From assembly GCA_026874595.1 (NCBI GenBank), contig CM049313.1:60097159-60161158 (forward strand): a stretch of 64,000 nt of DNA. The letters run 5' to 3'. This stretch comes from Sipunculus nudus. Its lineage: Eukaryota > Annelida > Sipuncula > Golfingiida > Sipunculidae. The position numbers and the translations under genes were made by a program. The notes under the pieces were generated by a model. The model was given only the letters and a program-made list of their open reading frames with translations. It was not told the origin of the DNA and did no database searches. Shown piece after piece: positions 38,901 to 50,900 of this stretch. Each line of letters begins with the position of its first letter. Position 1 is the first letter of the stretch.

Positions 38901-41900
38901 TTCCAGAAAGTATTGAGGATATCCTGCAGATACTGAAAATACTTTAGTGCACTTGACATTGAAGAAGGACACATATAGTTCCTATACATTCATTTTTATT
39001 TATTATTCATCATTATTTGAAAATTTATATGGAAAAAAAATTGCACTTTTCATCTTAAAAATTTTGAATTATATTTATTTTTATTTTCCCTCCTCCTCCC
39101 CACCACATTTCATTTCTTCATCCGAGAAACTATTTATTAAATATGTAAGGCCTAAGCATGAAATATATATATTTACTTTGCAATGCTGGGGTGGTGTAGA
39201 TGAGTCTGGAAAGAGTTGCAAAAATTATGGTATCAGTTCAATTGGGCATATCTGTTTATCCATGTAACGTAGGAGGGACGTATCTGTGATGTAACAAACA
39301 TGTGACATACAAAAACCACTGCGATGTCATCACTACAAATCATCAAGTAGTGTTATTTTAGTCCTCTTGTCTTAGGTTGTCACTCGTATGTCCCAAGACT
39401 GTACATCTGTCATAATTCTTTCTGAATTAAACATTAGGAATGCATACACAGGTAATTATTATTTTGCTTTTAAATAATCGCCACATTTGTCAGATTTGCC
39501 TCTGGGGTAAATAAGGGTAAGCTTTACTGCATTATATAAATTTATCACGAAAAATCAGGTAGACAGTGGTGCTGGAATGGAGTGTCTATAGTGAGTTGAA
39601 CAACTTAATGGAACAGGAATATGCTGATCAACTGAACTGGCAAGGGGAATGTTATGCCCTTATACAGCCTTAGGCTCTAATCTGAATTTAATTTTCTTCC
39701 ATTATTTTGTTACTAAGTCATATTTGTACACCTCTTATCAGTTGCTCATGATTTATACATATTATGTCATGTGGAATTTGCTTCTAGGTAAGGCTAGTAG
39801 GCCTTTGATAGTAATGATATATGAATGTACAGTTGTGATATGGTAATTGGGAACACAGGTAAAGAAAATTGGAACAGAGGCAAACGAGAAGCAAGGAGCA
39901 AATAAGGAGAAGTTCTTACAAGGTCATAGCATCGTAAATGTTGATGAGACAGAGGTCATTCCTGTAATCAGAGTTCAGAATGTCAGAGGTCAAGGCAAAC
40001 ACAAAAACCAGGAGGAGCCCAGCCCTCCCTCGGAGAAACCAGCAGGACAGAAGGTGGAGGCAGAAACACAGACAGATGAGGGGTAAGTGACGGCACTGTA
40101 GCAGCCTAGAATTTTACATGTTGTTAAAAAAGGAAGGGTTCTGTAAATCCTGGATGGCGATAAAAGTATGATTTCATTCTAGGTTCAGAGATTACCTTTG
40201 TATTCATAAATTGATTTGCATAATAGAATTTATCTTTAAAATATAATCAACCCTTATTTAAATCCAACCAGGGTTCTTATTATAAATTTAAGTGTTCATA
40301 ATCAAGAACATTAACTCCATTTGAAAAAGTAACAAGTACCACATAATCTCCAATCAAATTTTTTAGCATTCTGTGACAGTTAGCTGGTGCCTGATTTTTA
40401 TCATTGCCCTGGAAATGTTTAATGCCTCATTTGACAGGGATCGGAAACAATCATACATTGAAATAGAGAAAGGACTGTTTGATTAACTCACTTTTTATTA
40501 TGTTTATTTTTGTTTTGCTAGGATCCCTGAGACCGAGAAGGAGCTGTACAAGATGTGTGCCCAGGCTAACAGACGAGAGGAGTTGATGAGACGATGTACC
40601 ATCAAACTACAGGACGAGATCAGCAGCCTCAAACGACAGCTCAAGGATGCCATGAGTAATGCAGACCCACTAGAGAGCTTCATGGTAAATACTCAGTATA
40701 TTAACAAACTTCTAAGGCTGTAACAATTCACTGATGAACTGTTACTTTGTAGTTCAAAGTCAGCTTTTATATATTGTATATTTACACCATTATATGAGTC
40801 CAGGGGATTGGATGATTAACAGGAAAGTTTTGTATTTGGAGCCAATGCGTTTTATCTGATAGACCCATAGCCAAGATAACTACCACAGGGTCTACCTTGC
40901 TATATCAGAGACTCAGAGTCAATGTGTACAGTTCATGAGTAGAACTGGGGTGGAAGACTGTAGTAGACAAAATCTACTAAACTAGTTTCTGGTAAGAATT
41001 TCACAACCCACAAGGTATGAGCAAAATCCCAAGCATGGAAATGAAAACCAGGAAAGCAAACTTGTTTGGATGAGACTTGCATTAATTTATATCAGAACTG
41101 GTTGCTGTTTCATGTTTGTCTTGCATAATTCCAAGGCTTAATGGACCGCTCTTTTTAATGTATTACTGTATTGTTACAGGAGTTGTTCCAGGGAGGGAAG
41201 CCCCAGGATGATACCACACAACAGACACTGACCATCAAACTGAAGAAACTGAAGGCCCGGATCAGTGAACACACATGGTTCCTCAAGTCATACGGCCTGG
41301 AGCTGAGAAAGGTAGAGATGGTAACATTACCAGCGCACAACGTCATCACCGTCAACTGGGAGCACGGGGAGGCAGACAAGTTTATACATGACCTGCGCAA
41401 ACAGCTGGATGAGAAGGCCATAAGCAGTAATGGGTGAGTATTGTCATGTGTCACTTCAGGTAAAAAAGGTCTTCAGGTCTTTTATATATGGTGGCTTTAA
41501 CAAGTCTCAGTAATCAGTATACAAGTCCTACAGTCTTGTTGCCAGATTGTGAGTTCCTGGATCATATGAGATTTTAATAAAGGTATGCTCACTGCAGGTT
41601 CAATTGTTTCCTAATTTTGGGTTCTAAAAAGACTCATTCATATAGATTGAATTTCTATTGATGTGTAGTGCATTACTATCCTCTGCAAATTTTATATTAC
41701 TATTACTAGATAGAAATTAACATTAAAGTGAAAGCACTAGGGGGTTATTATTGGTGGGAAATGCTTTTACAGGTATTTCAAGAGTTATATCTGTTTATGA
41801 ACTCATTGAAGGCATTCATTGGAATGTGATACCATCAGCCTCAGTTATGGCATGGTTGGATCATGGATGTGTGTGATGTCATTGACAGGAATGTGGTGAC

Positions 41901-44900
41901 TTCAGCCTCAGTGAGAGCATGATGTTATGTATGTGTTGTCTTAGAAAGGATTGTGATACTGTCAGCCCCAGTGAAGGTATGGTGTAATGATTGTAAGGTC
42001 ATTGGCTTGTATGTGGTACCTTTAGCTTCAGTGCAGGCATGGCGTGATGTCATTGGCAGGAAATGTGTTGCCATCAGCCTCCTTTAAGGCATAGTGTGAT
42101 TCCATTGACAGGAAATGTGGTACCATCAGCCCCCTTTAAGGCATAGTGTATTGCCATTGACAGGAAATGTGGTACCATCAGCCTCCTTTAAGGCATGGCT
42201 TGATGTCATTGGCAGGAAATGAGTTGCCATCAGCCTCCTTTAAGGCATAGTGTGATGCCATTGACAGGAAATGTGGTACCATCAGCCCCCTTTAAGGCAT
42301 AGTGTAATGCCATTGACAGGAAGTGTGGTACCATCAGCCCCCTTTAAGGCATACTGTAATGCCATTGACAGAAAATGTGGTACCATCAGTCTCCTTTAAG
42401 GCGTAGTGTGATGCCATTGACAGGAAATGTGGTATCATCAGCCAACTTTAAGGCATAGTGTAATGTCATTGACAGGAAATGTGGTACCATCAGCCAACTT
42501 TAAGACATAGTGTGATGCAATTGACAGGAATGTGGTAATGTCAGCCTCCTTTAAGGCAAAGTGTGATTTCATTGACAGATAATGTGGTTCTGTCAGCTTC
42601 AGTAAAGGCATGGTGTGATGTTAATGATGTTACTGACAGCAATGTTGTACCATCAGCCTCAGTGAAGGCATGGTGTGATGTGTGTGATGTCATTGACAGG
42701 GAAAGTGGTACCATCAGCCTCCTTTAAGGCATAGTGTGATGCAGTTGACAGGAATGTGGTACCTTCAGCCTCCTTTAAGGCAAAGAGTGATGTCATTGAC
42801 AGATAATGTGGTTCTGTCAGCTTCAGTGAAAGCATGGTGTGATGTGTGTGATGTCATTGACAGGAATGTTGAACCATCAGCCTCAGTGAAGGCATGGTGT
42901 GATGTAAATGATGTTACTGACAGGAGTTGTTATATTATAGGCAGAAGTGAAGGCATGTTGTGACGTATATGATTTCATTGACAGGAACATGGTACCGTCA
43001 GCAACAGTGAAGGCTTGGAAGGAGAATGAGGAAGAACTCAAAGAAGGAGAGGTACAGCTAGAAAACGCTAACAAGAAACCCCTCGTCCTCGGCTTCAACA
43101 CTGCATCCAAGTTTGAACAGCTCAACGAAGATCAGAAACAACAGGTGTTTGAGGTAGGTCTTTCTATTGTGTAATATACTACATTTATATAGGAAATTCC
43201 TCTTTAGTTATGTTTTATTAATTTTTAGCTCAGCTGACTGTAAGCCGATCACCCTTTGTCCGTCATCCGTCTGTCTGTCAGTCCGTTAACCTGGCACAAT
43301 TCGTAACCACTGGACCTAGAAACTTGTTACTTGACATTCTGAGAGGTCCATGAAAAATCTCCTTGGAAACTAGAAATTAGGTCTCTGTTACCCATATCCT
43401 TCAAGCTATTGGGCCCCAAAGTACCCCCCAGAATAGTCAAAAATTTCATACAAAAACTTCAATATCTCATTAACTACATCACTGATGGTCATGATTTTTG
43501 AATACATATTGATCATGAGATGTTCCATCAGTTCCTGCAGACTGGTGGCGCCACCTGAATTTTTCAATTTTTTACGAATTGTTTTCTCTATTTTTGAGAC
43601 CTTTAAAAATGTGAACATTTGTTTACAGGGCACAAATCGTAAAGACTGGACCTAGAATCTTCATTCTTGACACACTGAGAGACCTATGAAAAGTCTCCAT
43701 GGAAACCAGAAATTATGTCTCTGTTATCCATATCCTTCAAGCTATGGGGCCCCAAAATAACCCCCCCCCCCCAGGAATAGTCAAAAATTTCATACAAAAA
43801 CTTCAATATCTCATTTACTACATCACTGATGGTCATGATTTTTGGCATACATATTGATCATGAGATGTTTCATCAGTTTCTGCAGACTGGTGGCGCCACC
43901 TGTATTTTTCGATTTTTATGTCCCCGCCACAAAGTGGCCGGGGCATATAGTTTTACCCATGTCCGTCATTCCGTCCTTCTGTCATTCCGAAATCAAACAG
44001 TTGTACGGACTTTTTTTTGCAATGCCTGCAGATATTGGCCTGATTTTTGGTGTGTGGCCAGATATTGACCAGTTACAGATTGAGTTCGCATTTCGTCCTG
44101 GTTGACCTACTTTTGACTGTTTAACGGCTCCTGAACATAGAAAATTTCATGTAAAACATAAATTTTCATGACAAATACACTTGTACAGACTTTTCTTCAC
44201 AATACCTGCAGATATTGGCCTGATTTTTGGTGTGTGGGCAGATAATGACCAGTTACAGATCAAGTTCACGTTTTGTCCCAGTTGACCTATTTTTGACCGT
44301 TTGACGGTGCTCTAACATAGAAAATTTCATTAAAAGGTGCATATGTATGGATTTTTTTTCGCAGTGCCTGCAGTTACGGGCCTGATTTTTGGTGTGTAGG
44401 CAGATAATGACCAGTTACAGATCGAGTTTGTGTATTCTCTCAGTTGACCTACTTTTGACCATTTGACTGCTCCTGAACGTAGAAAGTTTCATGAAAAATA
44501 TAAATTTTCATAACAAATGCATATGTACTGACTTTTTTTCCTCAATGCCTGCAGATACCACCCTGATTTTTTATGTGTGGGCACATAATGACAGTTACAG
44601 ATCGAGTTCGCGTTTCATCCCGGTTGACCTACTTTTGATTGTTTTACGGCTCCTAAACATAGAAAATTTCATGAAAGACAGAAATTTTTATGGAAAATGC
44701 ACATGTATGGACTTTTTTTCACAATGCCTGCATATACTGGCATGATTTTGGTGTGTTGCTTGATAATGACCCGTTACAGATCGAGTTTGCTTTTTGCCCT
44801 TGTTGACCTACTTTTGACCATACGACACCTACTGAACTTAAAAAAATTTTCAAAATTTTACAAATGTTTCTAATTTGCCCAAGGCGGGGGCATTCGTGTC

Positions 44901-47900
44901 GTTCCGACACATCTAGTTTACGAATTGTTTTCTCTATTTTTGAGACCCTTAAAAATATGAACATCTGTTAACTGGGCACAAGTCTTAAAGACTGGACAGA
45001 GAATCTTCATTCTTGACACACAGGGAGACCCATGAAAAGTCTCCATGGAAACTTGAAATTAGGTCTCTGTTACCCATATCCGATGAGCTATGGCACTCCA
45101 AAGTACAGCTCAGAATAATGGAAAATTAGATACAAAAGCTGAAGTATCTGAACAACTAATGCAGAGATCATCATAATTGTTTGCATGGATACTGATCATT
45201 GAGTGTTTCATCAGTTTCTGCAGACTGGTGGCACCATCTGTATTTGTTCGGGTTTTTTTACGAATTTTTTTCTCAATTTTTGAGACCTTCAAAGATATGA
45301 ATATCTGTTAACAGGGCACAAATCATAACAACTGGAATCTTCATTCTTGACACACAGGGAGACCCATGAAAAGTTGACATTGAAACCTGAAATTAGGTCT
45401 CTGTTACTCATATCCTTTAAGCTGTATGGCTCCAAAATACCCCCCCAGAATAATGAAAAATTTGATACAAAAACTGCAGTATCTCAATAACTACAACACT
45501 GATGTTCATGATTTTTGGCATACATATTGATCATGAGGTGTTCCATCAGTTTCTGCAGACTTGGTGCGCCTCCTCTATTTTTTTCAAATTTTTACGAATT
45601 TTTTTCTCTATTTTTTGAGACCTTAAAGATGTTATCTGTCAACAGGGTACAAATCGTAACAACTTGGACCTAGATTCTTCATTTTTGTAATGCAGGTAGA
45701 CCCATGAAAAGTGTCTGTGGAAACCTGAAATGAGGTCTCTGTTTCCCATATCCTTCAAGCTATAGGACTTCAAAGTATCCTTCAGAATAATGGAAAATTT
45801 TATACAAAAGCTAAAGTATCTGAACAACTAATGCAGAGATCACCATGATTCTTTGCATGGATATTGATTATGGAGTGGTTCATCAGTTTCTGCAGACTGG
45901 TGGTGCAACCTATATTTAATTCAATTTTTCGAATTTTTTTCTCTATTTTTTTAGACCTTTTAGGATTCTGTCATCTATTAACGAGGCACAAATTGTAACA
46001 ACTGGACCTAGAATTCATACTTGTCATGCAAGGAGACCGATGAAAAGTGTCTGTGGAAACCTGAAATTAGGTCTCTGTTACCCATATCCTTTAAGCTATA
46101 GGACTCAGAAGTATCCCTCAGAATAATGGAAAATTTGATACAAAAGCTGAAGTATCTAAACAACTAATGCAGAGATCACCATGATTCTTTGCATGGATAT
46201 TGACCATGTGTTTTTGAAGACTGGTGGAGCCACCTGTATTTTTTTATGCATTTTTTCTCTGTTTTTGAGATATATAAATACAGACACAATCTTGGCCTGT
46301 TGGTTTATCTGTTTGATGCTTCAGTTGAATGGGTATATACTACCATTCAGATGATAAAATTTTCTTTTGCGAATCTCTTCCCAGTCAGCTGAGCGTCATG
46401 ACCCATGGGTCACTTGTTTAGACATTTATCACTAATTATTGAAAGTGAATGATGGACTGATATTAGTTGTTATTATGAAAGAAAGGATAATTTTGTGTTC
46501 AACTGAGTTTTAAAGGAAGAAACACAGTTGCATTAAACCCACAGGAAACATTGTTTGAAACATGTTGATGCTAAACCTCCTTTGGAAGATTGAATATTTC
46601 AGACAAGAATTTGCAAAGCCAAACCTACTAATTAAATGTAAAGCTACAGATGTTTTACAGTGCAGCTGGATATTGGCATACGAGGGTAAAAAACAAGAAT
46701 AACTAGCAGTATATACCAGATGTGACATTGCATGAATATCCTTGTTTCCCCCAGACAAAGTTTGGGGATACTATTGTTTCATGACGGTCCAACAGCTGCC
46801 GCAGATAAGTTTTGTTTGCTCAATAACTCAAAATATATTTCACAGATCTTCACCAAACATAACATGTACATAGATTTGGGTTAAAAGGACGAAGCCTATT
46901 TAAAAAGGGGTAATGACCTTTACTAGGAGAGTGACATTGTCCTTGAATTGCCACCTATTATCCTTTTCTTGATTTCATGCCTTTTAACACCCCCATCATT
47001 GCCACTTGGCAGTACTGTGAGCATTATAAGTCAAAAACTAAAAGACGGATTTCTTTCATATTATGCATAAACATAGATATGGGTTATGGAATGAGGTATG
47101 TTTAAATTAGGGTATGACCTTTCCTAAGTGAGTGGCCTTGACCTTGAATATTCACATATCTGGTGAAAAATATTGTTTCCAAGTTGATTGATGTGTCTTT
47201 CTGAAAATCAAAATGAAAGACGTCAGATGGTAAATTGTTGAAAGGGACTAGTGACCTTCAAGGTCCCACCTGAAGAAACCCTGGTGGCTTGCCAAGAATT
47301 ATTATATGCTTCTTAAGATGGGAGGGGGGGGGGGGCCCTTTTTGAAGGGGGGATTAATTGTCTGGGGATACTATGGCATCTGTGATGCCAATCAATGTCT
47401 AGTTCTACAATGATTGTTAGATGAAAAAGTGCTTGAATATGTATGAAATGATTGTTTGATTAAACTTGCATGAATATCTGTATGCAATGATTGTTAGATT
47501 AAACTTTTCATGGATATCTATGTACAATGATTGTCATATTATTTTCAGTTGTTGCACATTCTGGATAAGTACGGGATCACTGGGGAGTGCTACCATGACC
47601 TTGTTATGACGGAGGTCGGGAAGAACCTGCCAAAATCCTACCTAATCAAGCAGGCTTACGCCTTCCTCAACAGTCGCTTCAAGATCAAGTTCACCCCGGG
47701 ACAGAATGCCGGGGCACAGCAGTCATTCACTGCTGTCCTGACAGAGGAAATCAAGGAGTACATCAAGGAAAATAAAACCTGCAAGAAAGTTGAGGTGAGT
47801 GTTTGATTGTATCAGGCAAAGAAGTTTGTTTAGAGAGTAAAATACCTATTTCACATGGCAAATGGAAACTGTTTTTAATCCACATTGAATCTGTTTTAGA

Positions 47901-50900
47901 CAATCACATGGCCATTAAACATGGATCAGATCTGTTTTCACCAAGCCATTTTCAATCAACATTTGAATATACCAGGTTTGCTATTTTTCAAAATAGTGCA
48001 TCACCCCTTCTACCATGTCATGTACAATAAAGTGTCATTACGACAAATGGTCTATCATGTCATCACCACGCATGGTCTACCATGTCATCACCACGCATGG
48101 TCTATCATGTCATCACTATGCATGGTCTACCATGTCATCACCATGCATGGTCTAGCATGTCATCACCATGCATGGTCTATTATGTAATCACCATGCATGG
48201 TCTATCATATCATCACCACATATGACCTATCATGTCATCACTATGTATGGTCTATCATGTCATCACCATGCATGGTCTGTTGTGTCATCACTCTGGATGC
48301 TCTATTGTGTCATCACCAAGCATGGTCTATTGTGTCATCACCACCATGGTTTATTGTGTCACACATGGTTAATCATGTCTTCACCACGCATGGTCTATCT
48401 TGTCATCACCACGCATGGTCTATCATGTCATCACTATGCATGGTCTACCATGTCATCACTATGCATGGTCTAGCATGTCATCACCATGCATGGTCTATTA
48501 TGTAATCACCACGCATGGTCTATCATGTGATCACCACACATGATCTATCATGTCATCACTATGCATGGTCTATCATGTCATCATCATGCATGGTCTATCA
48601 TGTCATCACAATGCATGGTCTGTTGTGTCATCACCACACATTGGTTATTGTGTCACAAATGGTTTATTTTGTCTTCACCATGCATGGCGTATCATGTCAT
48701 CAACAAGCATGGTCTATCATGTCATCACCATGCATGGTTTATTGTGTCACACATGGTTTGTTGTGTCTTCACCACGCATGGTGTATCATGTCATCACCAT
48801 GCATGGTCTATCATGTCATCACCACTCATGGTCTATTGTGTCATCACCATGCATGTTTTTTGTGTCGTCACCAGGCATAGTCTATTTTTTCATCACCACG
48901 CATAGTTTATAGTTTCATATGACTAAACCTTTTTGGTTTATATGCTATGTGAAAGACCAGCCTAGATCTGCAATCTGCATGGGCCAAAATGCTTTGGTGC
49001 AGTTGCCGAAGGAAAGGGGTATTAGACAGGTTACTGAAAACCTTGATTCTGTCTAGAATGTCTCCCAGGATTTAAATACCTTACCTCAACATTAGCTCTG
49101 AATTAAGTCAATAAAAGTCCTGAAATGTCCTTGTTGAAGACTTTATCCTCAGGCATCTTGAATAAAAGAAAAGAGATAGAGATGAAATATGCAAGCAAAC
49201 CTTTACCAGTTTCACATAGATGATTTTTGAAAAATGTAAATATTTGACTCATATAATCTCTATAAAGTGATTGTCTTTTTGTGCAAGTTTGTTTGATTTG
49301 TGATCTGCATTGGATTTCAAAGTATAAAAATAATTTTATTAAATAATAATTTTTATTGATATGTGCAAGGAAACATAATCCTTGAATGAACATCTGTGTA
49401 TAGATTGTAACTCCTGATAATTCACTTGTTTATTTCTTAAAAAAAAGACGACAGGAGAGAATTGGATTTCAGAGTAATTGAGTTTTCAATCACTTCCAGG
49501 TTAAAGTGGTTGGATATGGAACCCCTGTGTCCAGAAGCACCCACGTGGTCTTGTTAGGATTCACACTAATTGACAAAGTCAGGCCCATGATCTCAGCATC
49601 ATCAGGTAATTTTATTTATATTTATACATAAATGTAACAGTTAATCCATATTGCATATTGTGAGTACATGGTAATCCAAAGCATTAACAATGTATTATCT
49701 TCTGAGAAGTTAACATAATTGATCAGAATAATTAAGCCTGTGTTGACTGATTCATGGAGTCCTTCAAAATTATAAATCTTTTATATCATCTTGTGAGTTT
49801 TTAAAAAAAAATATGGATCAAAATCCTGACATTAGTGCATTAATTCTGGGAAAAATTAGTCAAATACTTCAGTTCATTACTGTGTTTATCAATGATGTTC
49901 TACATGTTCAGAGAACTTTGTCTTTTATGTTCATTGGTATTCATCCCTGCAATTTCCGAACAAGTCACACTCTACAATTAAACCAGATAATAAAAGAGTA
50001 CTTTTTCCAGTTATACAATAAGGAAAAATATTCCAGTCCATGTACAACCATATTTTAAATGGATCAGCAGTGTATTTCTCCTTCGCTGTTTCATATTTCA
50101 TTTGGGACTGATTGGTGTGTGCTCATCCTGTGACATCTTTTCTTGTACTATATGTGTAATACTTTGGTGATTTATTGGCCCCTGCTTCCTTGAAACAGGG
50201 GACATTGATTACGGTTTGTCTGTCTGTCCCTCTGGCTCTCTGTTTGTCTGTCCGTCAGGTTTTTTAGCTCAGCTGACTTTCAGTCATGCTTGGCTAAAGT
50301 GATGGGTCTTTGTACGTTGTCCTTCCGTCTGTCCATCAGCTGGCCGTCTGTCCATTAGCAGGGCACAAATCGTAACCATAGGGGCTAGGGTCATTAACCC
50401 TATGCAGTCTTAGAGGTTGTAAACAGATCTCCTTGCAAACCTGAAATGAGTTCACTGCGACATATATTCTCGAAATTTCCGGGTGTGTTTGCAACTTTGC
50501 ACCCCCAGAAATAATTCTTTAAGCCAAAATTTTCATCCAAAACTTTCCATCTTTCACATACAGCTCACCTACCAATAGGGGAAGAACCATAATTATTTTG
50601 AGATCACAAAGTCAAAGATCAAGGTCACAGGACCCACTTCTTCGAAAAGCCTTTAGATGAATTTTTAGCCAAACCTTTCATCCCAATTCTTTGATCTTTC
50701 ACATATAGCTCACCTGCTAAGTGGGAGAAAAATCCTATAGATTTTAAGGTCACAAGGTCAGAGGTCAGGGTCACAGGATCCACTTCTTTGAAAAGGTTGT
50801 GGACAAATTTCAAGCTAGACTTTTCATTCCAAAACTTCCAGCACTGATATGGCTTCTCTGTCAACAAGGGGGAAGACCTATTGATTTTGAGGTTAAAGGT

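Noticed and set aside
42736-42963. 75-codon ORF with repeated VKAWCDV
   Set aside because: Decayed copies of exon 6 in the tandem array, interrupted by stops; kept as evidence for the array's origin, not as a gene.
48045-48910. CRISPR-like regular repeats
   Set aside because: Units are contiguous without spacers and the DNA is eukaryotic.
48168-48912. Three overlapping + ORFs of 100-121 codons rich in His, Ser and Met
   Set aside because: All are frame rotations of the 25-bp minisatellite; no start or splice context and identical unit DNA in every frame.
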